From the NCBI GenBank assembly GCA_031257995.1, contig JAIRNN010000137.1:1-13407 (forward strand): 13,407 bases of DNA. The letters are read 5' to 3'. This document shows, piece by piece, positions 1-6,916 of this stretch (positions are counted from its first letter, which is position 1; each line of letters starts with the position of its first letter). The DNA comes from Spirochaetaceae bacterium. Lineage in GTDB: Bacteria; Spirochaetota; Spirochaetia; Treponematales; Breznakiellaceae. The notes below the pieces were generated by a model. That model made no database searches. It saw nothing but the letters and a program-made list of their open reading frames with translations, and was not told the DNA's origin. The translations under genes were made by a program, and so were the position numbers.

Positions 1-306
1 GTCGTATTTCTTCGCCTCAAGTCCCACGAGAATTGCGCGGAACTCTGCCGTTTCCAGCACAAACTCATACTGGGGAAGAATCTCGTCAACCGCCTTCAGC
101 ACGTCGATCTCATAGCCCGCCAGCTCTCCTTTCTCATCCAGGAAACAAAAGCCCTTAAAGACGTTCCCCGTACCGACCACGACTTTTCGGGGCGCATCCA
201 CACTTGACTGAGCCGCCGCCGTGTCCTTGCCCTTGCAACCGGTCAGCATAAACGCGGCCAGCATGAAGGCAGCAGTCAAACCCGATAAAATATGAAACTT
301 GTTCAT
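1..306 (-). CDS. Amino-acid-type ABC transporter solute-binding lipoprotein (N-terminal part)
   Basis: The first 102 codons of a gene that runs off the left edge. It starts at ATG 306-304 with a GGAGG ribosome-binding site at 311-315, four bases upstream. Residues 1-24 form a lipoprotein signal: a basic start (MNK), a hydrophobic stretch and the lipobox LTGC, with Cys24 as the expected lipid anchor. From about residue 41 the sequence reads RKVVVGTG, then FCFLDEKGELAGYEIDVLKA and a VGLEAKKYD-like segment. This is the beginning of the SBP_bac_3 fold, which binds polar amino acids or cystine in the periplasm for an ABC importer. The 'LDEKGxLAGYxxxVLKxxD' wording resembles cystine-binding proteins most, but the ligand cannot be set from this fragment. 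Permease and ATPase genes would be expected beyond the left edge. The family assignment is secure; specificity is not. Confidence 0.88.
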   Translation of the reverse strand, partial: MNKFHILSGLTAAFMLAAFMLTGCKGKDTAAAQSSVDAPRKVVVGTGNVFKGFCFLDEKGELAGYEIDVLKAVDEILPQYEFVLETAEFRAILVGLEAKKYD

Positions 307-334
307 AGAACCTCCATAAATCCTATAAATAATA

Positions 335-437
335 GGGGAAGTCTCCCCCTTCGCTCCAGCCCGCCGCCCGCAAGCGGGCTTATGGTCTTACGCTATCCCC
401 CTCTAGGGGCTCCGCCCCAAGGTGTCCTTTGGACACC
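335..437. repeat. GC-rich interspersed palindromic repeat, copy A
   Basis: A non-coding stretch upstream of the binding-protein gene with several short perfect inverted repeats: GCCCGC-aa-GCGGGC (366-379), TAGGGGC-tcc-GCCCCA (404-419, last pair imperfect) and GGTGTCC-ttt-GGACACC (421-437). On the minus strand it carries GAGGGGGATAGCGTAAGACC (384-403) and ends GGAGACTTCCCC (335-346). Copy B at 2081-2204 shares the same blocks in the same order, in the opposite orientation in the window, with a different hairpin in the middle. No U-tract follows the hairpins, so they are not typical rho-independent terminators. Confidence 0.6.
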
Positions 438-550
438 CGGCATCATAGATGCTCCGCCCCCGGCTTTAATCACAGACTTCATAAGGAACCACACATTCTG
501 CTAAATTCTCTTTGACGCATATGCGCGATGTACCTGCTCGTATTCCGACC

Positions 551-1172
551 TCATTCAAACTGCGGATAAAGCCGTTTAAGTTTAATGCGGGCTCGGGCGG
601 CAGTAAAACGCCGGTTGATTTTATAGGATTCCTTGTTGCGTCTCTCGTTTTATGCCGCCGTTTCTTCGTTCTATCGTGGGTATATGCCACAACTGCCCAT
701 AGTTGGTTGTCACATTCAGTCCTGTCATGTTAAGCCATCTCCCATGCTTTGGGGTATAGTGGATTTCTCTTCTTGTTCCGCAATCGTCTCGCCTCGTCCG
801 CAGGAAAGGTCTCATACAGGGACGCGATATTGTGAGTGTTAAGATTGTCCATAACCAGCGCAATTTTTTCAGCCCGGGGAAAATCTTCATCCACAAGCCG
901 CTTTATCTGTGCCGCCCAATCCTTGCGGGTCCACCGTTCCATTATCTCCGCCCTCCTGTAGCCATCGCGGAGCTGCAAACATGAATATGCCACAGGTCCC
1001 GTTGCGACTGTCAAAACAGGCCGGTTTTCCCGGCAACGGCAGACGTGTCTCTCCTGTCAACTGCTTCGGGCACTCGTCCATACACACCAGCTTTTTATTG
1101 GGTGGATACATCCAGTACGGCCTCCATGCAGGCTGCGAACTCCGCGTTCGCTTTCGGCGGTATACGCCATTC
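551..1172 (-). pseudogene. IS630-family transposase, frameshifted remnant
   Basis: Minus-strand translation gives IS630-type DDE transposase segments in order but in different frames. They are EWRIPPKANAEFAACMEAVLD (1172-1110), then after a shift KKLVCMDECPKQLTGETRLPLPGKP and a RNGT...FMFAAP block. After another shift come WTRKDWAAQIKRLV and KIALVMDNLNTHNIASLYE. Another shift leads to EIHYTPKHGRWLNM, and another to KINRRFTAARARIKLKRLYPQFE followed by TGA at 551-553. Two catalytic aspartates are visible (CMDE and VMDN). The region where the family has WLNMAEIE reads WLNMTGLN, so the third acidic residue is lost. With at least four frameshifts and no N-terminal helix-turn-helix region, the element is dead. 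I could not identify its terminal inverted repeats or the TA target duplication. Confidence 0.85.
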
Positions 1173-1175
1173 CCG

Positions 1176-1640
1176 ATCGGCGAGCCACTGTTCCAGTTGC
1201 CGCTCGCCGTCGTGTTGTTTTACCGTGTGCTCAGTGAGGCGGGCACAACCATAGTTGTGCTAGAGCGTTTCGGCTTCGAGTTGCGCGGGCTTAAACTCGA
1301 AGGGGCGCGGCTCACGTTCTACATCAAGCCCGACAACGGCTTGGAACTGCCTGAGATAATGCAGTGGATTAAGCAAACGTTTTCGGCCCGTTTCAACTGG
1401 CTGACGGGGAGGAAGGGGCACGTTTGGGGAGACCGGTACGAGTCGGAGATTTTGGAGGGGGAGCCGCCCGATTGGACGAAAACGGTGGACTGGGAGGCGG
1501 TAAACGCGGAGGCGGACAAGCCGATGCCGGCGGACACCACCTACACGCTGACTTGGGTCAGCCCCCGCTTGCCCGGGGTAACGATAACGACCGAGATTTC
1601 GGTGAAAAACGTTCCCAAATCCCCGCCACCGTCCGCCTAA
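1176..1640 (+). pseudogene. Y1/REP-associated-transposase-like protein, N-terminally truncated
   Basis: The readable part begins at IGEPLFQLPLAVVLF and runs to TAA 1638-1640, 154 codons. Key segments are LKLEGARLTFYIKPDNGLEL, IMQWIKQTFSARFN and GRKGHVWGDRY. The last two match my knowledge of Y1_Tnp/REP-associated transposases (PEXIMQWIKxxFxxxFNxxxGRxGHVWxxRY). A second copy of the same family lies at 12748-12984 (minus) and supplies the missing N-terminus, showing that this copy lost about 25 residues where it abuts the IS630 remnant. The position of the Y1 histidine-X-histidine motif reads R-L-T here, so cleavage activity is not expected. The C-terminus (residues after about 100) is proline-rich and unrecognised. 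An open frame extends upstream to about 909, but that part is antisense to the IS630 remnant. It could be a decayed relic or a non-catalytic domesticated relative. Confidence 0.5.
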
Positions 1641-2080
1641 CCGCCCCGGATCACGGCTAAAAAGGGGTTTCAGACAGTCTCAAAGCTCTCGGCCCGATGG
1701 CCGTGAGAAGAACTCTGCCCCCGCCCCAACCACAGGCCCTCCAATCACGGCCTCAACCACGGCTGAATCACGATTAGCCACCGATAAATGGACAATCTGT
1801 GGGCCGTTGTACCCATTCATAGGGGAACATTGCGGCAATTGCCGGCCCCTCGCTCCGGTACAAGCTCAAAACTTGGACTGTCTTCCGGCATCCACCTCTG
1901 CGGGGACAGCCCCCGCCAGCTAGGGGTCAACCCCCTCTCAACGACCCGGTTCCAATCACGGCCTCAATCACATTCAGGCACAGATGGTTAATGGGATTGA
2001 GACCGTGTGATAAAGGCCAGGGGCGTTTCCCTTCGGGGGGATTGATAATGGAAAATTGAAAATGGATAATGCCGGGGTCT
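1641..2080. other. Non-coding repeat-rich stretch
   Basis: No convincing gene. The word ATCACGGC and close variants recur: at about 1650, 1733-1742 and 1951-1960 (CCAATCACGGCCTCAA occurs almost identically at the last two). The reverse complement appears at about 13121-13133. A block at 1900-1942 (GGGGACAGCCCC ... CAACCCCCTCTCAACG) resembles the block at 12718-12753. A block at 2007-2040 (TGTGATAAAGGCC ... CTTCGGGG) resembles one at 13109-13162. TTGCGGCAATTGCCGGC at about 1829 is a small palindrome. The stretch looks like accumulated repeat debris. Confidence 0.45.
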
Positions 2081-2204
2081 TAGGGGCGGAGCCCCTAGGA
2101 GAGGGGGCAGCGTATGACCAAACGGAGGGAGGTGCGGACACGCCTTTAGGCGTGGGCGTATCGACCGGAGAGCGGGCTGGAGCGAGGGGGAGACTTTCCC
2201 CTTT
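2081..2204. repeat. GC-rich interspersed palindromic repeat, copy B
   Basis: The second copy of the family seen at 335-437. It contains TAGGGGC-gga-GCCCCTA (2081-2097, perfect), GAGGGGGCAGCGTATGACC (2101-2119), a variable central hairpin CACGCC-ttta-GGCGTG (2139-2154), then GCGGGCTGGAGCGAGGGGGAG and ACTTTCCCC. It sits just 3' of the GH65 stop codon. It may affect the end of the operon transcript, but there is no clear U-run after a stem. Confidence 0.6.
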
Positions 2205-2209
2205 TTCAC

Positions 2210-4552
2210 TCATCGCTTGCTACTCACCTCTACCCGCGCCGCGTCCTTGAGCGTGTAGGGCTTGCCGTAAACATGGACGGTCTTTTCGGTGCCGCTTACC
2301 AGCGTCAAGGTGACGGCGGTTTGGTTTATGGCGATTTGGATGCGGCTGTCGTGGCAGGCGATGTTGAAGCGGAGGGCGCGCCAGCGTTCCGGGAGGCGGG
2401 GGTTGAGAACGGGGCCCGTTTCTGTGATGCGGAGGCCCGCGAAGCCGTGGACGATGGCCATCCAGACACCGCCCATATTGGCGGTGTGGATGCCGTCTTT
2501 GGTGTTGCCGTGGGTGTCGGCGAGGTCCAGCAGGGCGGAGTTGCCGAAGTAGGCGGAGGCTTTGTCGGGGTAGCCGAGGCGGGAGGCGGCGATGCTGAAG
2601 ACGCAGGCGGAAAGGGACGAGTCGTGGGTGGTGATGGCCTCGTAGTAAAGAAAGGAGTTGCGGACAGTTTTTTCGTTTTCGCCACCCTCGCCGCCCTCGA
2701 AGATGACGTGGGCCAGCACGGTGTCCGCCTGTTTGCAGACTTGGTGGCGGTAGAGGTGCAAGGGGTGGTAGTGCAGCAAGAGGGGAAAGTCTTCCGGCGG
2801 GGTTTCGGCGAGGTCCCATTTCTTCTTGGCAAGGAACGAGTCGTCTTGGGGGTTTATGTCCAGCGCCTCGTCGTAGGGAAGATACATGGCCTTCCCCGCC
2901 CGGTCAAACGCGGCGATCTCCGTCGAGGTAAGGCCGATCTTTCCGGCAAGCGCGTCCAGCCGTCCCGCATCTTTCAGCAGGGCGTAAAAGCGCGTTGCCC
3001 AACGCAGATTGAACTGGGCGGACCGGTTGGTGAAGTAGTTGTTGTTCACGAGGCAGGTGTATTCGTCGGGGCCGGTTACGCCGTGAATCTCGAAGCGGCC
3101 CCGGTGCCACGAACCGGCATCCAGCCAGAGCCGGGCGCATTCGAAGACGATCTCCGCGCCCTTTTCCGCGATGAAGGCGAAATCCCCGGTAGCGAGGTAG
3201 TAGGAGACCACCGACCACGCGATGTCGCCGTTGATATGGTATTGGGCCGTCCCCGACGGGAAGTAGCCCGAACACTCCCGGCCCATGATGGTGCGCCAGG
3301 GAAAGAGCGCCCCCCGCCGATGGCCCAGCAGCCGGGCGTTCTTCCGCGCCTCGTCCAGAGTAGCGTAACGGAAGGCGATACAGTTCCGGCTCAACTCCGG
3401 CACGGTGAGCGTGAAAAAGGGCTCGATGTACATCTCCGTGTCCCAAAAATAGTGCCCCTCGTAGCCTTCGCCGCTCAAGCCCTTCGCGGCAATGTTGCAG
3501 TGGGCATCCTTTCCGGCGGACTGCAAAAGCTGGTATAAGTTGTACGCAACCGCCGTGTTGAGAGCTTCGTCCCCCTCGATTTCCAGCAACGCCTTGTCCC
3601 AGAAAGCCGCTAGATACGCTTCCTGTTCGCGGTAGATACGTTCGGGGCCCGCTCCGACGGCGGCCTTGAGTTCGCGCCGGGCTTGGGCCTCACAGTCGGC
3701 AACCCTGAGACTGTCGGTGAACACGCAGTACTTCAGAAGCCGCGCCGTCTCCCCTTGCTCAACGGCAACGGCGATTTCCGTTTCGGTGCCGTGCCCGCAT
3801 TGCCGGGAGACGTGCTTTTGAGGGACAAGGTTCCCCGCTGTTGCCAAGACGTGGGTAACGCCTGAACAGACCCGCAGCCCCGATCTCGCGGTATCGCTCG
3901 TAACAAACGAGGCGCTTCCCCCGATTGCCCCGATTGCCCCGATTGGCTTGATAGCCCCGATTGACTCAATAACAACCCCCGCCGGCATCAAGTGACGGAC
4001 ACTTTCCGCCGCGACACGGGGGTCGTCGGGGTTGCTGTAGTTGAGCACGTCCCCCCGATGAGACGAGACGAAGCGGAGGACGGGAGAGCAGTTGACCGCC
4101 CGTACCGTGTAATCAATGAGAAAGAGGGAGAGCCGCATGAAAGAGGCGGTGCGGCGGACCACGATCTCTATCTCCTTGTCCGCCTGAGAACGCCAGAGGA
4201 CGCGCCGCTCGGTCCAGCCCTTGTCCATATTCAGTGTCCGCTCCCCTTCAAGAATGGTCCCGCTCCACAGACTCAACTCCTCATCGTCGACAAAGAGCCT
4301 GATCCCCTGCGTGTCCGCCACGTTCAGCATCGTTTGCTTTTCCTCGATGAGGCCGCAGAGTTTCTCCGCCTGCTTCATCTCGGCGAAGTCATAAAAGCCG
4401 TTGATGTAGGCGCCCCGGACGCTGTTCACGCCGGGGGCATATCCTTCCTCGAAGGCCGCGCGAACTCCGAGGTAGCCGTTGGCGTTGTGAAAGAGCGTCT
4501 CGTGCAAGAGGAGGTCTTGCGGGTTGGTGCTGAGAGGGATGGTGTAACGCAT
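2210..4552 (-). CDS. GH65 family alpha-glucobiose phosphorylase (kojibiose/maltose phosphorylase type)
   Basis: 780 residues, the usual size for GH65 phosphorylases, which split alpha-linked glucose disaccharides with inorganic phosphate to glucose plus beta-glucose-1-phosphate in the cytoplasm. The N-terminal beta-sandwich opens with ETLFHNANGYLGVRAAFEEG (about 18-37). The (alpha/alpha)6 catalytic domain carries HYFWDTEMYIEPFF (367-380), ECSGYFPSGTAQYHINGDIA (426-445) and VTGPDEYT with the likely general acid Glu497, then NNNYFTNRSA. Near the end is DGIHTANMGGVWMA, part of the phosphate/substrate site. The SGTAQYHIN wording is closer to kojibiose- or nigerose-type phosphorylases, as I recall them, than to maltose phosphorylase, so exact linkage is open. 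The start ATG 4552-4550 shares one base with the upstream permease stop (TAATG), implying translational coupling. The same frame stays open upstream to about 5128, but that lies in the permease gene and is not part of this protein. Residues 197-211 hold an odd Gly-Ala-Ile repeat. No beta-phosphoglucomutase gene, a common partner, is in view. Confidence 0.9.
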   Translation of the reverse strand: MRYTIPLSTNPQDLLLHETLFHNANGYLGVRAAFEEGYAPGVNSVRGAYINGFYDFAEMKQAEKLCGLIEEKQTMLNVADTQGIRLFVDDEELSLWSGTILEGERTLNMDKGWTERRVLWRSQADKEIEIVVRRTASFMRLSLFLIDYTVRAVNCSPVLRFVSSHRGDVLNYSNPDDPRVAAESVRHLMPAGVVIESIGAIKPIGAIGAIGGSASFVTSDTARSGLRVCSGVTHVLATAGNLVPQKHVSRQCGHGTETEIAVAVEQGETARLLKYCVFTDSLRVADCEAQARRELKAAVGAGPERIYREQEAYLAAFWDKALLEIEGDEALNTAVAYNLYQLLQSAGKDAHCNIAAKGLSGEGYEGHYFWDTEMYIEPFFTLTVPELSRNCIAFRYATLDEARKNARLLGHRRGALFPWRTIMGRECSGYFPSGTAQYHINGDIAWSVVSYYLATGDFAFIAEKGAEIVFECARLWLDAGSWHRGRFEIHGVTGPDEYTCLVNNNYFTNRSAQFNLRWATRFYALLKDAGRLDALAGKIGLTSTEIAAFDRAGKAMYLPYDEALDINPQDDSFLAKKKWDLAETPPEDFPLLLHYHPLHLYRHQVCKQADTVLAHVIFEGGEGGENEKTVRNSFLYYEAITTHDSSLSACVFSIAASRLGYPDKASAYFGNSALLDLADTHGNTKDGIHTANMGGVWMAIVHGFAGLRITETGPVLNPRLPERWRALRFNIACHDSRIQIAINQTAVTLTLVSGTEKTVHVYGKPYTLKDAARVEVSSKR
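3921..3965 (-). repeat. In-frame 9-bp tandem repeat inside the GH65 gene
   Basis: Five consecutive 9-mers on the plus strand: CCGATTGCC, CCGATTGCC, CCGATTGGC, TTGATAGCC, CCGATTGAC. On the coding strand they give S-IGA-IKP-IGA-IGA-IG around residues 197-211. The period is a multiple of three, so expansion or contraction would keep the frame. The position is in the N-terminal domain, well before the catalytic residues. Confidence 0.85.
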
Positions 4553-5418
4553 TACTTGACCGCCCCGGCCGCGACGCCTTTGATGATGTATTTCTGGGAG
4601 AAGATGTAAAACAAGATGACCGGAATGATGGTCAGCATAAGCCCCGCCATCGCCATGTTCCACTGTATCGTAAACTCGCCGAAGAACGAGGCGGTCGACA
4701 GCGGGATCGTCCGGTTCGCCTTGCTCGTCAAGACCAGAGACGGGAGGAGGTAATCGTTCCATATCCAGATCACGTCCAGTACCATCACGGTCACGGTAAC
4801 GGGCTTGAGCAGGGGAAAGACCACGCGCCAGAACACGCCCCAGCAGGAACAGCCGTCTATGGTGGCCGCCTCCTCCAGAGAGAGGGGCACGGACTTGATG
4901 AAGCCGTGGAACAGGAACACCGCCATGCTCGCCCCGAACCCGATGTTCATATAGACAAGCGCGCCCAGCGTGTCGATCATCGGCAGCCCCAGAGCGTTCT
5001 TCGCGCCGCCCATGACTTGCATGAGGGGCATCATCAGTGTCTGGAAGGGGATCAGCATTGTTGTTACAAAGACCATGAAGATGAAGCGGGATAGCCTTGT
5101 GTTCCGGCGTACCAGCATCCACGCGCACATGGACGAAAGCACCACGACAAAGAAGAGCGAGACCACCGTCACGGCAAGCGAATTGAACAGGGCTTGCAGG
5201 AAGTTCATCCGGCGCATGGCGTTGGCATAGTACTGGAAGCTGAACGTTTTGGGGAACGCGAGGACGTTTTCATATAGTTCCGCCCGGTTCTTGAAGGAGT
5301 TCACGAGGACAATATAGGCCGGGAACAGATAGAGCAGACAAAAGAGAAAGAGCAACGCGCCAAGAAGCGTGTTCTTGCGATTGTTAAGTAAAGTCGCTGG
5401 TGTCATTTCGGTTTTCAT
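4552..5418 (-). CDS. Sugar ABC transporter permease, MalG/CUT1 type
   Basis: 288 residues, a carbohydrate-uptake (CUT1) inner-membrane permease. A hydrophobic first helix (about 17-40) leads into the family phrase NSFKNRAELYEN. More membrane segments follow, including LAVTVVSLFFVVVLSSMCAWMLV and FMVFVTTMLIPFQTLMMP. The cytoplasmic EAA loop is clear: EEAATIDGCSCWGVFWRVVFPLLKP, with E183-A-A, G189 and P202. This loop contacts the ATPase. The gene starts at ATG 5418-5416, overlapping the previous stop by four bases (ATGA), with a GAGGTGGAG-like ribosome site at about 5424-5432. Its stop overlaps the GH65 start by one base. It pairs with the neighbouring MalF-type permease to form the channel. 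No ATPase gene is present, as is common where a shared MsmX/MalK-type ATPase serves several importers. Confidence 0.93.
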   Translation of the reverse strand: MKTEMTPATLLNNRKNTLLGALLFLFCLLYLFPAYIVLVNSFKNRAELYENVLAFPKTFSFQYYANAMRRMNFLQALFNSLAVTVVSLFFVVVLSSMCAWMLVRRNTRLSRFIFMVFVTTMLIPFQTLMMPLMQVMGGAKNALGLPMIDTLGALVYMNIGFGASMAVFLFHGFIKSVPLSLEEAATIDGCSCWGVFWRVVFPLLKPVTVTVMVLDVIWIWNDYLLPSLVLTSKANRTIPLSTASFFGEFTIQWNMAMAGLMLTIIPVILFYIFSQKYIIKGVAAGAVK

Positions 5419-6293
5419 TTCATCTCCACCTCACGTTTCTTAGTGATACTTACTTGGACGGTAGTCACCGCCGCCACGATAACGAAGAAGACGATGGCTT
5501 TTGCCTGACCGTAGCCGTAGTTGTTCAAGAAGAATATCTCGTGATAGATGTTCATCGCAAACAACTCGGTCGAGTTGTAGGGTCCGCCGCCGGTGAGCGA
5601 GAGGTTTACGTCAAATATTTTGAAGCAGTAGGACAAGGAGAGGAAAAGGCACACCGTAAACGACTGCATAATCAGGGGAAAGCGTATCCTGAAGAGGGTG
5701 GTGAAGAAGCCCGCGCCGTCAACGTGGGCCGCCTCGATCACCTCGTCGGGGATGGACTGGATACCGGTGATATAGATGATCATGATGTACCCCGCCATCT
5801 GCCAAGTGGTTACGATGGAAAGCCCGACGAGGGCCATCTGCGGGTCGAGCAGCCAGTTGAAGAAGATGCCCGTGAGCCCCGTTGCCTCGCCGATCGCCTT
5901 GAACGCATCGCCCAAGATGAACTTCCAGACATACCCCAGAATGAGGCCGCCGATCATGTAGGGCGCAAAGAGCATAGCCCGCGCCGCGTTGCGCACTTTC
6001 AGCTTCGTGGTTACGAGAAGCGCGAAGGCGAGCCCCAGCACATTGATCACGGTAATAGAAAGAATCGTGAACACCCCGGTATATCCCGCCGACGCGAGGA
6101 ACCGCGTGTCGGCAAAGAGCCGTGCGAAGTTGTCCAGCCCCACAAACACTTTCGGGTTCAGCGGCAGCCCGTCCCAAGAGAAAAAGGCGTAACCGATCCC
6201 GATGACGAACGGCACCAAGACCACCGTCGCGAACACCGCCAAAAGCGGCCCCGTAAAAAGCGCGTACCATCCCGCGCTCCGTAACTGTTTCAT
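5415..6293 (-). CDS. Sugar ABC transporter permease, MalF/UgpA type
   Basis: 292 residues from the chosen start. An upstream in-frame ATG at 6308-6306 exists, but the GGAGG ribosome site (6302-6306) lies between the two, eight bases before ATG 6293-6291, so the second ATG is preferred. The N-terminus MKQLRSAGWYALFTGPLLAVFA is typical for the family. GLDNFARLFAD and ARAMLFAPYMIGGLILGYVWKFIL are also typical. The EAA loop reads EVIEAAHVDGAGFFTTLFRIRFPLI, with E187-A-A, G193 and P206. The FDVNLSLTGGGPYNST segment near the C-terminus is a strong CUT1 signature. It forms the heterodimeric channel with the MalG-type permease, whose start overlaps its stop by four bases. A gap of 623 bp, containing the hairpin array, separates it from the binding-protein gene, unusually long for neighbouring genes of one operon. 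Confidence 0.93.
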   Translation of the reverse strand: MKQLRSAGWYALFTGPLLAVFATVVLVPFVIGIGYAFFSWDGLPLNPKVFVGLDNFARLFADTRFLASAGYTGVFTILSITVINVLGLAFALLVTTKLKVRNAARAMLFAPYMIGGLILGYVWKFILGDAFKAIGEATGLTGIFFNWLLDPQMALVGLSIVTTWQMAGYIMIIYITGIQSIPDEVIEAAHVDGAGFFTTLFRIRFPLIMQSFTVCLFLSLSYCFKIFDVNLSLTGGGPYNSTELFAMNIYHEIFFLNNYGYGQAKAIVFFVIVAAVTTVQVSITKKREVEMK

Positions 6294-6430
6294 AATGTGA
6301 ACCTCCATAATTTACTCAATCGTATCATGTTTTTATCAATACCTTGCCGGCAAATCGGCATATCTAAAGTGGCTAGAGATTAGTGGTTAGGGGATAGTAG
6401 CACCCAAGCCTCATTGCTCCTTTCGTGATG

Positions 6431-6785
6431 AGCCTGATCGCGCCTATCGAAACCAGCCGGTTTCGCCTATCGGAACCAGCCTAGTATCGCCTGTCGATAC
6501 TAGCCTAGTTTCGTCCATCGATACTAGGCTAGTTTCGTCCATCGATACTAGCCTAGTTTCGTCCATCGATACTAGCCAGTTTCGCCTGTCGATACCAGCC
6601 TGATTCCGGGTATCGGAACTAGCCGATTCCGGGTGCCGGAACTAGCCGATTCCGGGTGCCGGAACCAGCCTCGTAGCGGCTATCGCTACCAGCCAGTAGC
6701 GGCTATCACTACTAGCCTCGTAGCGGCTATCACTACTAGGCTTGTAGCGGCCATCGCTACTAGGCTTGTAGCGGCCATCACTACG
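6431..6785. repeat. Array of 15 short hairpin repeats between binding-protein and permease genes
   Basis: Fifteen head-to-tail units: ten of 24 bp and five of 23 bp (starting at 6455, 6574, 6621, 6644 and 6691). Each unit is a linker AGCC(t)/AGGCT, a left arm, a 5-base loop and a right arm. Examples on the plus strand are GTATCG-cctgt-CGATAC (6484-6500), ATTCCG-ggtgc-CGGAAC (6625-6641) and GTAGCG-gctat-CGCTAC (6673-6689). Stem sequence changes along the array while the linker stays nearly constant. On the minus strand (the operon's RNA) units 3 and 8-15 can form a full six-pair stem, counting G-U pairs. On the plus strand only units 2, 3, 11 and 14 can. Neighbouring units are the most alike, pointing to local tandem duplication. 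Mixed 23/24 spacing breaks any reading frame, so it is not coding. It is not a CRISPR array: there is no constant long repeat with unique spacers. Confidence 0.9.
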
Positions 6786-6912
6786 AGCCGGACAGGGATG
6801 GCGGGGGCTGCTATGTCGACCGGCATACGCACCCTGTGTCGGACGACATACGCTATCCCCTCCCTCAGAATGGGGGCAACCGCTCTTTCTTACACAACGC
6901 CCCCAAGGGAGG
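6786..6912. repeat. GC-rich interspersed repeat, partial copy C
   Basis: Lies between the hairpin array and the 3' end of the binding-protein gene. On the minus strand it has GAGGGGATAGCGTATGTCG (6844-6862), matching the AGCGTA blocks of copies A and B. ATGTCGACCGGCATACG at 6812-6828 recalls the GTATCGACCGGAG of copy B. GGGGGC ... GCCCCC arms (about 6873-6905) could pair just after the binding-protein stop codon. Confidence 0.45.
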
Positions 6913-6916
6913 CCCC

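Noticed and set aside
2273..3538. A long plus-strand open frame opposite the GH65 gene
   Set aside because: An antisense shadow of a G+C-rich coding region. The protein is Gly/Val-rich with no recognisable domain and no ribosome site.
4553..5128. A 972-codon open frame that would fuse extra sequence to the N-terminus of the GH65 enzyme
   Set aside because: The added part is an alternative frame of the MalG-type permease gene on the same strand. The GH65 family N-terminus starts naturally at ATG 4552, coupled to the permease stop.
6431..6785. A CRISPR array
   Set aside because: Units are only 23-24 bp, have no unique spacers, and the stems vary rather than staying constant. No cas genes are nearby.
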